In this document: piece after piece, positions 25,651 through 35,912 of the stretch
Numbering within the stretch: position 1 is the first letter of the stretch
How the letters are laid out: each line of letters opens with the position of its first letter
Source of the DNA: Lepturacanthus savala
Lineage: Eukaryota > Chordata > Actinopteri > Scombriformes > Trichiuridae
NCBI GenBank assembly: GCA_030544235.1
Contig: CM060484.1
Span: 21,901,031-21,965,030 of the forward strand
Reading direction: 5' to 3'
DNA length: 64,000 nt
The notes under the pieces: model-generated
Told to the model about the DNA's origin: nothing
Databases searched by the model: none
What the model saw: the letters and a program-made list of their open reading frames with translations, nothing else
Program-made: the position numbers and the translations under genes

Positions 25651-25682
25651 AGACTTACATAAGCTCGAATTGTCAATGTCAT
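24483..25682 (-). CDS. L2 reverse transcriptase fragment, 399 codons, uninterrupted
   Basis: Polymerase part of the L2 ORF2 protein, which copies LINE RNA at the insertion site. RT motif A is LLDLSAAFDTVDH (residues 32-44), motif B GVPQGS (91-96) and motif C YADD (124-127), so the catalytic aspartates are present. Downstream are DKTEVIVFG, NLGVVMDSDLNF and LDYCNGVFTGFS, then the usual L2 C-terminus ending LKTFLFN. The endonuclease domain and the first RT motifs are missing through 5' truncation. The first ten or so residues, including the Met, come from flanking DNA and not from the element, so this is not an expected natural protein start. The absence of any stop over 399 codons suggests a recent insertion. 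It is a retroelement relic, not a host gene. Confidence 0.9.
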   Translation of the reverse strand: MTLTIRAYVSLVKVCNDIHINTDNGKISVLVLLDLSAAFDTVDHNILLHRLENWVGLTGTALKWVESYLKNRDYFVSIGNYTSEHIDISCGVPQGSILGPLLFNIYMLPLAKIMKENKISYHNYADDTQIYISISPGDHNPIQTLSKCIEQINDWMCQNFLQLNKDKTEVIVFGAKAERSKVSAHLQSAMLKPTNQARNLGVVMDSDLNFNSHIKNVTKSAYYHLKNISRIKGLMSQQDLEKLVHAFIFSRLDYCNGVFTGFSKKSIRQLQLIQNAAARVLTRTKKVDHITPVLRSLHWLPVCQRIHFKILLLVYKALNGLGPRYIADLLIPYEPSRPLRSSGSGLLSVPRVRTKHGEAAFSFYAPQIWNKLPETCRSAATLTAFKSQLKTFLFNVAYS

Positions 25683-26481
25683 ATGACTGCTGACTATTTA
25701 GTTCTTGTTTTTTTTTTACATATGTAAACGCAAGATTCACAGTGTTAACATTTTTTTTACTTATACAAGCTTGAATCTTCAGTGTCATATTGCTGCTAAT
25801 TATGCTTATTTAACAACCAATGCTGTATCTTACTTTATCCTTATTCTTTTTTAGTATTTTTTACCTCCCAATGTTCTGCCTTTACATGCAACTGCTAATT
25901 TATGCTCAATGTTTACACTTGTGATAAACTCCACCTGTAGAAAAAAAATGTATGGAAGATTTACCTAGACTTTCAATGAATGAGATGTTAAGATTACAGC
26001 ACGTAAATTGAGAAGAAATGTGGAAATGTGAATGAATCTACACAGCTTTGCGTTTTTTCTCTACCTTGATGTTCTCACGTGTCACAGTAAATCATCACTT
26101 TTACTATCCTCTACTTCAGAAAGATTTATATACTGCACATGTTGCAGACCAGACTCAATATTAAAAAAAACAACACAAAAAACTCAAACATCTTGACCCT
26201 GAAGTTTACGATGCTCAATGTGAAGATCTTCAATCAAAACGAGGCATGTTGAGGAGCTGTGGCGTGAAGTGCTGTCCGTGGTGCTGAATTCCATCAGGAG
26301 GTGTTGACATGTAAATGGTCCTCTGATACTTGAATATATGATCATACTATGTATTACTAAAGTATTTTCAGCAGCTGTTTTAATATTTGATTAATGGTTT
26401 TAAAGTTTGCAGAAACTGAGATTCAAATTGCGTTTTTTGGATTATAAGATGGTCTAGGTGTTCTTAATACTCAAAGTAAGT

Positions 26482-26817
26482 CAGTCATCTTCTATACCTG
26501 CTTACTCCTCATTAGGGTCGCAGGGGTCTGCTGGAGCCAATCCCAGCGCATTACGGTGAGAGGCACGGATACACCCCAGATGGTTGTCAGCCTATCGTGG
26601 GGCACCCACACTATTCACTCACACCTATGGGCAATTTAGAGACTCCAATTAACCTCAACATATTTTTGGACTGGGGGAGGAAGCCGGAGTACCTGGTGAA
26701 AACCCATGCAGACACGGGGAGAACATGCAAACTCCACACAGAAAGGTCCAAGTCTTGAACCTGTGACCTTCTTGCTGTAAGGCAACAGCGCTAACCCCTG
26801 CTCCACCGTGTTGTCCT
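26482..26817 (-). mobile_element. V-SINE copy 3, reverse orientation
   Basis: About 336 bp with the V-SINE core in reverse, AGTCAGTCAT tail at the left and the tRNA-like head at the right (CTAACCCCTGCTCCACCGTG). It is flanked by a perfect duplication CTCAAAGTAAG (26470-26480 and 26818-26828). A short deletion lies in the B-box vicinity. Confidence 0.88.
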
Positions 26818-27339
26818 CTCAAAGTAAGTGTTCAGAAGTATTCAGAAAATGAGCCTTAAAAACAGCTGTCAGGACTTCTATGAAGTTATGATGTCATAAC
26901 TATACAGTCACTGCCCATTCACATCAGTTCATTAGAGGAGAGGTTCAATAATATTAATGAGACAAACCTGTTCTTTCTAGAACTCTGGAGAGAAGCCTGA
27001 GAGAGGAGATGTAAAACTACACTGAGATAATTTATAATATATCTTCTTAAGGAAATTACAACTTCAAATAAAATGCAGGAAAAGTGTAAAACTTTGACCA
27101 ATTTAGTATCATAAAATACACTGATGATTATTACACATCTTCTAAAAAAGGAGTCACTTTAGATCATGGATGCGATACAGCACAATTTAATCTAAAGTGG
27201 ACCAGTAAAAATAAACATATAAATAACGGCTACAAATTTCTGCTCCTTTTTCTGTAAAGAAATACATGATAAATATTTTCACTATGTATTACTATTAAGT
27301 TGCAAACACAAGATGGCATAAAAAAGTGAACTTTCAACA

Positions 27340-27740
27340 ATATGATTTGTCCATATTGAAAATAAATGAAATCTTAACAAGTTAAAATATCTTGTTTGGT
27401 ACCATTTAGTCTGGTATTGAGCTAAATTATCTTAAAATATCTTATTCTATTGTAAGATAATTTTGCTTATTTCAAGTTTTTTTTTTCTTGAGTTTGGTCA
27501 TAGTCCTGTTTCTTAAAATAAAATTAAATTATTTGAATTTTTATCTTAATGTTGTATTGTATCTCATATTTTGGACTTTTTAATCTCATAATTCTGATTT
27601 TTATCTATTTTTTTTTATTTGAAACAAGCTAAATTATGCTAATTCAAGATAATTCTACTCAATATTGGACTAATTATTAAATATTAAGTCATAAATTTCC
27701 ATCATTTTCCCATGATAAGATTTTTTTTGCAGTGCATTGA
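27340..27740. repeat. AT-rich MITE-like repeat, weak relative of the 45.5 kb element
   Basis: It contains TAAATTATCTTAAAATATCTTATT, broken poly-T with TTTCTTGA, and ends TTTTTTTTGCAGTGCA. These features also occur in the TA-flanked MITE at 45512-45872. The left terminus is not identifiable, so limits are approximate. Confidence 0.4.
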
Positions 27741-28629
27741 ACAATATTTAGTTTTTTAAACAGCAGGTGAAGTTATCTCTTGTCTTACAAACCATTTATA
27801 AATCCAAACTGTAAATATTTTATCCCTTTGAGCCCTGGCAGATCCTCAATGACTTCACATCTCTGTGAAGAAACAGGAACTGCAACTGTTCTCACTTAGA
27901 ACAGTCATCCAGTGGGATAGTTTTGAATTTACACACAGCTGCTCTTTCACTATCAATGTTTGCACTTTTTGTTTTGCACTGTGACAAGCAGAACATGTGG
28001 AAAAATGCATTCAAGGGTTACATAGACCTTCAGTGAATGAGATGATAAGATTATAGAACATAAGTGAGAAAAATGTGGAAACGTGAATGAATCTACTCAG
28101 TGGTGTTCTCATGTATCACAGTAGGAAAGGAAAAGGAAAAAAATTATAATTTCAAATAAAACCCAGGAAAAGTGTAAAATGTCGACCATTTAGTATCACC
28201 AGGGTGCCAAAAATACCGATGATGAATTATGCATCTTATGAAATCTGCACAGTAGTTGGTCTTTCACCAATACGTCCTATCAAATCAACCTTTCCCACCT
28301 GCAAAATCAGCCCCAGTGGGAAGCAGAAAGCTGTGAAGTTGATGAGATTGTTGGCAGCGCTCGACATCTGTATAATATCAGTTAAAGTTAACTACCTTAG
28401 AGGGACATGCTGGCTCACTGAGTGGACAGGTCTTTGTTTTTTTGAAGGGTTATTGCTCTGCTGTTGGTGCATCCCCAAAAGGAATTGTTTAAAAAACAAG
28501 AGGTACTAATGCATGACGGATCAACAACAGTGAACAAAATGGAGGAGGAAGCGGCAGACAGCAATAACTCATATCTGTCTGCTGAATGCCTTCGATGAGA
28601 GTCACTAGATCCGGTAATAACAGAGGAAC

Positions 28630-28742
28630 CGAAAACTGAGAAGAGACGAGAGAAGACATAAGAAAAGACGAGAAGAAAAGAAAGATACAAGAAGAGGAGA
28701 TACAAGCAGAGGAGAGACAAGAAGTGAAGAGGAGATATAATA
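28630..28742 (+). repeat. Polypurine tract
   Basis: About 110 bp of almost pure purine on the + strand, made of degenerate GAGA-AGAAG-type units with GATACAAG inserts. No regular period. Confidence 0.7.
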
Positions 28743-29875
28743 AGCAGCCGAGGCGGAGATATGGCTGTTGTCTGACAATGTGAAAAGGAAATTACACAAT
28801 GTTGAGACCAGACAGTCGACCAGATTCTTGTAACGTGAAATGCAGCAACTCACGGAAGGTTTTTTTTTTTCTTGCAGAGAGATATTTATCTAAAAGGTTA
28901 AGCTCTAAATGATCCAGGTAAAGACATCACCAGATAACATCGCTCATAACAGCTGAGTGGAACGTGACTCGGCTACAATCTTCTTCAAAAAAAGAAAAAA
29001 AAACTCTTGGGATCGGCAATCATGGGTAATGGATGGCAGAGAGTTAATAGGTTGGGCTTTTTTTACGCAGTCTAAATCCTACACGATGCAATTTCACAGA
29101 AGTGTAACTGAACAGAAATGTAAAAAACAAAAAAAAAAAACATAATCTACAGTAATCAGGAAAAGTATTTCTATGACTGGTGTATTGTTTCATTATCATA
29201 TATTCTTATATCCCTTTTAAAATGACCTTGACTGCAAATCACACTTACATCAATGAACTGACTATTTATAGGGAATGGCACATTATATCAGATTTTATTT
29301 TCAGGAGCAACACATATATGCAATAAATCTTAATTAAAGCAAACCTTAGCATGTAGGGAGATTGGGGTGGTGGAAGGAATATTAGTGAGGTATCAGGTTA
29401 TACACTTGCACGGATGAAATTTGGACGTTACGAGTCAACTGGTAGCCAAAAAGCTGACGAATGAGCCAGTGATTGTGAAGCATGACGCTGATCAGCTGAT
29501 CCAAGGATGACTTCAGCGCAATCTTTTATTTATAGATCAACATTGCTGTCTCAGTGTAATTGGTTGTAGAAACCTTGGTGATGACTGAAAAACCAATAGA
29601 AATTATTAATCGTGCTTTAAAAAAGAAGGCCAGGCATTGAATTTCGATGGCTCTTTGGTAGTGATCGAAATCTTGGACATTTGGGAACTTTTATTTAATT
29701 TGTTGAAACATTACTTTTGGAAGTAAATGTACAACTTGAAAAATAACTGTCCACAGTTATATAATCATGTTATGCTGTTTAATACTTAGTTGATTGTAAA
29801 TTGTTGGTTCAGTTGGTTACTGTTACCTATTGTAGAGCAAACATTTGAATGACAACCCTTAAAAGCCTTAAAAGC

Positions 29876-30439
29876 CATTGTTAGGGTTCTGAAACACATT
29901 AATGTTGATCCATAAGTAAAATATTGTACTGAAGTCATTCTTGGTATTTTGATTTTTTCACTTGTTAAGATTTCAGTTTGCTGATATGACCAAAAATCTT
30001 GAACATTTGAGAAATTTCATCTCATTTGTCGAAAAAATATATACCACACCAAGTTATTAGGATATTTGTTGAAGATTTGAAAGATTTAAAAGGGTCACCG
30101 GCTCCAATCAAAAGGAAGAGATTATAAGCCAAGTGCTTCTCAGAAAGGAGTCAGAGATATGGAGGAAAGGTTTTCTTTCCTTCTTTCGGACCTGCTCTGC
30201 TCAACTGGTGGGGTTTGTTCTGAGAAGGGGAGGAGACAGAGAAATGGGGGGGGGGGAACGGGGTGGGACAGCCCCCCCAGCACACGCATGTACACACACA
30301 CGTGCGCGCACACACACACAAATGCGCATGGTTCTTCAAAGGCAAAGTGGTTTTCATAGACATCCAATTACACTAAGAGGTGACATCTGGGGAGCTGCAG
30401 CAGATAAATAAGGTGAAAGGAAAGACAAGAATTAGTCAC
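29876..30439. other. Distal fgf10 upstream sequence, no gene seen
   Basis: Contains a G run (30246-30256) and a mixed CA/CG tract (30291-30320). GATAAATAAGG at 30403-30413 is loosely TATA-like but is not a convincing core promoter. Confidence 0.4.
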
Positions 30440-30466
30440 CTCAGAGAATCTACAGATAAGCAGGAG

Positions 30467-30515
<49 letters not shown>

Positions 30516-30687
30516 ACAGATAGAGATAGGGGAGAGAGAGAGAGGCGAAGGGAAAGAGGGAGGGGGCCAGAGGAGAGGCAGCCACACACAGGAGGACAAG
30601 AGAGGCAACGCGCTGCTCCAGCTCTCAGACTCCGAGAGGACGGAGCAGAGACAAGGAGAGAGTCCGCTCACTGACAGAAGCACAACA

Positions 30688-30736
<49 letters not shown>

Positions 30737-31141
30737 AAGAAAGACGAGAGCTTCCCGCGGCTCAGTTACACACTTCAGTAACTTCAAACCAGCTCCGACT
30801 AAAAAAAAAAAAAAAAAAGAGAGAAACAAAGACAGAAAAGAAAAGGAAGAAAGTCTGGATTCTGTGACTCTTTTTTGTGGCCTGCCTTTGCGTGGATTTC
30901 TCTGGACATTTTTTTAATCCTCTATTTTTCTTCCTGATTTTATTTATTGATTTTTTTTGCCCCTGAACAGTTTAGCATCTTTTTTATCCTGTTATCCAAA
31001 TTCCCTGGACTGGAGAGGATAAGTGGTGTGTGGGGACGTGCGTGTGTGTGGATAAGTGAACATGAATGAACTGATGTATTTTTGTCTTTGGATGAGAGTT
31101 TACATGCGTGTTTTAACTTTTTAAAGTTTGTGTGTGTTTGT

Positions 31142-31173
<32 letters not shown>

Positions 31174-31567
31174 GGCAACCAGAAGCAAATAGCGGCTGTC
31201 TTCTTGGAGGAGAGGGAGGAGGAGGCGAGAAGTCCCCCCCCCCCAGTTGTTCCTGTTGCGAGGTGATCTGAGTTATGGATGTTGACGCATTCCTGCGGTG
31301 CTGCTGAGGAATAAACAGCGCTAGGGGACCGCGATACTGCAGGCTTCATCGCCTCCGACAGCTGCGTCTCCATCACCGTGCTCAGCTGCCTCCAGGTTTA
31401 ACACCAACCAGTCCCCGAGCGTTTGCGGGTCCCCAGACCAGAGGAGGAGGTTCAGCGGGTCCAGTCAAGGGGGGGTCCTCCTCTCCCGCTCTCCTTCCCT
31501 CTTCCTGCACCCAGCTCAGCATGCCCCAGCCCCTGAGCATCTCCACAGCTCTGCCAGCTCCACTACC
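30440..31567 (+). promoter_or_regulatory. Presumed fgf10 promoter and 5' leader
   Basis: The sequence changes here from AT-rich to GC- and purine-rich leading into fgf10 exon 1. It contains two (GA)n tracts (about 30466-30514 and 30690-30731), an A17-type run near 30801 and a (TG)n tract (31127-31174). A CpG-richer stretch follows from about 31200. No unambiguous TATA box or initiator is visible, so the transcription start is undetermined. GA tracts near a promoter may affect chromatin opening; that is inference. Confidence 0.5.
30466..30514 (+). repeat. (GA)n microsatellite upstream of fgf10
   Basis: About 24 GA units. A second tract of about 21 units lies at 30690-30731. Both lie within about 1.1 kb of the fgf10 start codon. 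Confidence 0.95.
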
Positions 31568-31586
31568 ATGTGTAGATGGACAGTGA
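31521..31586 (+). promoter_or_regulatory. Upstream ORF overlapping the fgf10 start codon
   Basis: An ATG at 31521, with A at -3, opens a 21-codon frame ending at TGA 31584-31586. It overlaps the fgf10 ATG (31568) in a different frame. If the transcript begins upstream of 31521, ribosomes starting here would pass over the fgf10 start, so the arrangement would be expected to reduce translation. The peptide matches nothing I know; its role, if any, lies in its position. Confidence 0.5.
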
Positions 31587-32027
31587 CACAAGGTGCACCG
31601 GTCGCCTGGTCCTCCTCCTCCTCCCGCCCCTGCCACCGCCGCAGACCTCCCTCGCTCCCGCTCACCCTCGCCTTCCTCCTGCTGCTGCTGCTGCTCGGAC
31701 CATCCTCGTCCTCGCCGGAGAACTCTGGCAGGAACCAGGATGCGCTTGGAGGGAGACCTCCTCGCAGCCCGCCGCCGTCGCCGCCACCGCCGCCGCCTCC
31801 CTCCTCTTCACCGTCGCTGCCGCGTGCATCCTCCGCGAGGTTGCCACGGGCGACAAACCTGTCATCCTCCTCCTCCGAGACGGTCATCGGGCGTCACGTG
31901 CGCAGCAGCTACAACCACCTTCAGGGAGACGTGCGCCAGAGGAAACTGTTCTCATTCCAGAAGTTCTTCCTTCGCATTGACAAGAAGGGAAAAGTTAACG
32001 GCACCAAAAGCGAGGACGACCCGTACA
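31568..32027 (+). CDS. fgf10: Fibroblast growth factor 10, coding exon 1
   Basis: Encodes residues 1-153 plus the first base of codon 154. FGF10 is a secreted paracrine ligand for FGFR2b, made by mesenchyme in limb/fin, lung/swim bladder and other buds. The start has A at -3 (CTACCATG), and MCRW matches the start expected for teleost Fgf10. Residues 29-45 are a Leu-rich hydrophobic export segment preceded by RRR (24-26). Residues 46-108 are a Ser/Pro-rich spacer with a proline run (about 72-78). Then comes RHVRSSYNHLQGDVR (109-123), which separates FGF10 from FGF7 and FGF22, and the start of the beta-trefoil core (RKLFSFQKFFLRIDKKGKV). N-glycosylation sequons lie at N97 and N144. The exon is about 45 codons longer than in human FGF10 because of the spacer. 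The donor is A|GTAAGT (32028), phase 1. Which of fgf10a and fgf10b it is remains open. Confidence 0.95.
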
Positions 32028-33324
32028 GTAAGTCAATTACTCCCGGTTCCTTAGGATATAAACAACATTTAACTGTGGTAATTGTGAGGAATTTTGAAAG
32101 CAATCTTGGATTTTCTTGAAATTTTTACTGGATACAGAAGATCATTTATTATTTATTCAACAGTACACAAGGAACCAAGTATCCAACGTTTTATTTGCAC
32201 TTGATGCTAAAACGCACATATCTGTCCCTATTAGATGTACTGGTTACCTTCCTGGTGAGTAATGTTGTAATCCTGTTTTCCTGGGCAATGGTGCACTAAG
32301 AGACAGGTGAATGGGCAAAAGATCAAACAGAGCTGCATGCTTTTGAACCTTTTTCACCATGTGGAGAGGCAGGCATATTTGCCAGATTACAGAGAGTTTT
32401 GGGAAAGGAGAGCACCACAGCGAGGAGGAGGAGGAATAAAACGAGGAAGCCTGGCAAGATAGAGAGAGGGAGGGATGATCCACTGGAAGCAATTAGAAAA
32501 CTGCCCAAGAGAAAGTCCTTCCTCTTCGAGGAAATATCTAAAACACAGCTATTACCAAACCCCCAGGGAGAATGACAAGCATGCTTACTCCTCTCCGCTG
32601 TTCAGCCGGAGCTGTAATAGTGGTGGGCATATGCTAAGTGTGAGGTTATAGAGGCTCAGATGTAGGAATAATAACCGCCCCTACTCATTCTTCTGTTTGT
32701 GTGATTTTAACCTTTATTTATCCTAAGAAGGGCCACTGAGCACACACGCTCCTCTTTGTCAGCACCACTCATTCTCACATTCTATCACTCTCTCAGTCTC
32801 TTCCACGATGAGAGACTGCACCTTTAGAGCATGTTGATGTACCTGGAGGAGTTTTGCGGAACAGAAATTGGACTGTTATCATGCTGTAGTCTGTGTCTTT
32901 ATCTTCTAGTTAAACACATCTGGAAGTTCTCCAGGGCAGCCGCTCTTCTGGACTCAGAGGAGCAGCGCTGCCTCAAGGCACATTGACAGTTGTTTTTTTG
33001 TTGTTTTTTTTTGAGGGAGAACAGAACATTATTCCCACATTTACCTGCCCACAGTTTCCCCTGCCAGTTTGCTGGATTTAGACGGGAAACATCAAAAACT
33101 TGAGCTAATTTCTTTAAAGCTCACATGGTGGACTCTCATGGCGTCACGTCTACTGCATGTTTGGAGTGTGTCATGGCATCTTGTGCGTGGATATAACCTC
33201 CATACATGTAAATGGAGGTTTATTACTCGCACACCTTCATACATGCATATCATGGAGTTTGTGTGCATCTGACTGTGGGTCTGGTGCTGTACAAGCCTCT
33301 CCTGCTGAGAGCAAGCACATACAG

Positions 33325-33328
<4 letters not shown>

Positions 33329-33364
<36 letters not shown>

Positions 33365-33384
33365 TCACACGTGCACACACACAC
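33329..33384. repeat. (CA)n microsatellite
   Basis: An imperfect CA tract in fgf10 intron 1. A second lies at 33624-33676, interrupted by TGCA and CGCG. The frames read across them are artefacts. Confidence 0.9.
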
Positions 33385-33622
33385 AAGCTGGAGCACAGAG
33401 AGGCCAGTCTTGCACATGGCCTCCATATGGCAAAGCCCACTTTTATTAGGGCCAGGGCGAGTGTTAATATGTGTGTGTTTGTGTGTGTGTATGCGAGCGT
33501 TCATGTGTGTGCGTGCATGATTGTGTGTGTGTGCCACTCAGACACCAAGGCTCTGCCAGACATGGCTAAAGGAATTTCAATTAGCGTCTCTTCCTCCCTC
33601 CCCTTTGCCTGCAGTCCTCTCC

Positions 33623-33656
<34 letters not shown>

Positions 33657-34009
33657 CACACACGCGCACACACACAGAAAGAGCTCAACCATTAGGGTGC
33701 AACGTGTCACTAATGATAATGGCATCAGGTCATGGCATTAGAGGCGTAATCCATCAATTTCAGCAACTCCTTGTAGGTACGAAACATTCTAAAAAGGACC
33801 AAAATCAAAACTATTTTGTCTTGGCAGCATATTACATCAACATTTCATCAAGCCATATCTACCTGATAGCAAGTGCAGATGTTTAATATGTTTCAGACTA
33901 AATAAACAGCGGGTGGAAACTAGAGAAGTTTTACTGCAATGGAATAATGATCCAATTATGTGCCTGCTTACTATCATACGTACTATATTGTTACAGTATT
34001 TAAGATGTA

Positions 34010-34010
34010 T

Positions 34011-34041
<31 letters not shown>

Positions 34042-34052
34042 GTGTATATATA

Positions 34053-34115
<63 letters not shown>
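34010..34115. repeat. Compound (CA)n-(TA)n microsatellite
   Basis: CA units (34010-34037), a short spacer containing GTATATATACTGTATA, then about 60 bp of TA units (34056-34115). Confidence 0.95.
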
Positions 34116-34116
<1 letters not shown>

Positions 34117-34122
34117 GTATAG

Positions 34123-34160
34123 CAGTTTGCATGCTAATGCACAGTTTGCATGCTAATGCA
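34123..34160 (+). promoter_or_regulatory. Two perfect copies of an octamer-like 19-mer
   Basis: CAGTTTGCATGCTAATGCA is repeated exactly head to tail (34123-34141, 34142-34160). Each unit holds TTTGCAT and ATGCTAAT, close to the POU octamer (ATTTGCAT/ATGCAAAT). A related TTTTGCATG follows at 34175. Binding is inference. Confidence 0.45.
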
Positions 34161-35912
34161 CTTCCTCCTGTTATTTTGCATGTACTCTAACATCAGCAGA
34201 GAACAAATTGTACCCTTCAAACTAAACCAAACACAATGTAATCACATTCCCCTGCCCGAGAATATGGATGTGATATTTATATATAAGGTGTAGGGCCGAT
34301 AGGAGCCATCAAAGCTCCATGCTTTCACTGGCAGATAAGTTCTTTGATGCCAATTTCGGCAGCCTTTATGTGCTCATTAAAAACACATGTCTTTCTGAGC
34401 AAAGCAAGCTTACACAATCCACTTAATATAACATGCTAAAAAACAATCTTATTATTCCTGCAAGAGCTTACGGGTCGTAAAAATCACACCGTTCGTGAAG
34501 CAGAGGGGTTTTTGCGCAGTTGTCGTGCTGCTGGAGTCTGGCAATGCTCTTAAGGTCAGATTGCAAATGAGGGCCATTAGATGGTGTCAGAGGTGATGAA
34601 GAACTTTTTTAAACTGAGCTTCTCCTCCACAGCTGAGCCTTTTCCTGTTGGAGTTTTAGGGTTTAGGGGTCCTATTGTCAGAAGTGCTTGTCCATGTTGT
34701 TGTTTTTTTATCCATATTATCAGTCTTATCATATGTGGCTGAGTGTCATGTGATTAACAATGATTCTGCCATTAAACACGGGCAACAGGCCCACTCTTGT
34801 TTTCTTCCCTCGCATTCAACTGCTATATTGTTTACGATCAACATAGCTATAAAACAAACGAACACATGTTTGCAGACTTCACTCAATTTCTATCAATCTG
34901 TGTCATTTTGACTGCAGGCATCCTGGCTGTAAAAGCATCCTACTCACAGCAGACACATTACGTGAATCCAACACACAGCAGTGTATGAGTAATTTAATAC
35001 ACTGGACATTATTCTGATTTAGTGCAGTTTTTCTCATCCAGGCTAATTACACAGGTCTTCCCCTCTGGTTTGACCCTTACCTATTGACCCATGTCAGGAA
35101 GCTTAGTTAATGGAAAGGTCAGTGCATAGTGCATCACTTTGGTGCTGTGTTCTTGTACTTCTGACTAATTTGAGATGATTTTGGTGTGCAAAACTACAAT
35201 AAATTCCAACATTCAATGGTTGAATTATATCTTAAGTATCAAATTCTGCTTCACATGCTGCAAAAATCTCCATGTTACCAAACTTTGTTGTTGATTGAGT
35301 ATTTCGAATGGTGTCTTCTTACAAATATGTGAAAGAATCTGCCAGTACAAATTCAAATCCTTTTTTTTTAATACTTTTAGAACACAATAGAAAAATGTAA
35401 CAGTAAGAATTGCTGTGGTCAGTTTTCCTTCTTCATTAGCAAACTATTTACACACAGTTCTCTTTCTCCTTTGCAATCATGAATTTTGAAGAACCCACTT
35501 TTAATAACTTCTTGAAATTAGTCCCAGTCTTTTCAATTTCTTTTTCTGGAGGTTTATTTTTAATTTTGTTCCGTCTGCCTTACTCTTCCTCCTCCTCCTC
35601 CCTGCTCTCCTGGTTGATGAGTACGTTAAGGGTTCTCGTGGGAAAAGGTAACAGTGTGGTCCATAAAAAAGAATTATGAGGAAAATCGGGATGCACCAGA
35701 GGTTAGTGTCGGCGTTGCTTCGCATTCAAACTAACTTTGACAACACTTTGAAACTAACATGGACTCTCCTCTCTCTAACAGTTGTAAATAAGAGCGTGTG
35801 CAAATGCCACAAGCTACAAGCTTGTCCAGGAAAGATTGAACCTAACATGGAGGGCTGTAGGTTTAACAGCAACAGTTACTTTCAGCGGTTCTCTGAAAAC
35901 AGGCAATAAACA
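34161..35912. other. Intronic sequence, no gene; possible conserved block
   Basis: Bases 34290-34590 are unique, simple-repeat-free and of moderate GC, unlike the AT-rich repeats around them, and could be an enhancer. Frames of 60-80 codons elsewhere here have no recognised domain. Confidence 0.4.

Larger units (their letters stand above)
23220..29875. repeat. Patchwork of diverged local duplications
   Basis: Three kinds of segment recur. X: 23220-23420 and 29715-29875 share ATGTACAACTT, AACTGTCCACAGT and GAGCAAACATTTGAATGACA. Y: 23871-24247, 25740-26130 and 27940-28110 share variants of CAATGTNTACACTT, GATTACAGCAC, AGATTCACAGT and, in the latter two, AATGTGGAAANGTGAATGAATCTAC. Z: 27050-27150 and 28141-28240 share TTCAAATAAAA, CAGGAAAAGTGTAAAA and ATTTAGTATCA. 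An L2 and a V-SINE interrupt the region. The pieces look like old tandem or segmental duplication of non-coding DNA; no gene lies within them apart from the L2 frame. Confidence 0.65.

Noticed and set aside
30403..30413. GATAAATAAGG as an fgf10 TATA box
   Set aside because: Off-consensus and over 1.1 kb from the start codon, with no initiator recognised; not enough to call a promoter position.
31576..32054. Second and third long frames over fgf10 exon 1 (134 and 153 codons) and a 123-codon antisense frame
   Set aside because: They are shadows of the GC-rich Ser/Pro coding sequence; the fgf10 frame alone shows family conservation and matching splice phase.
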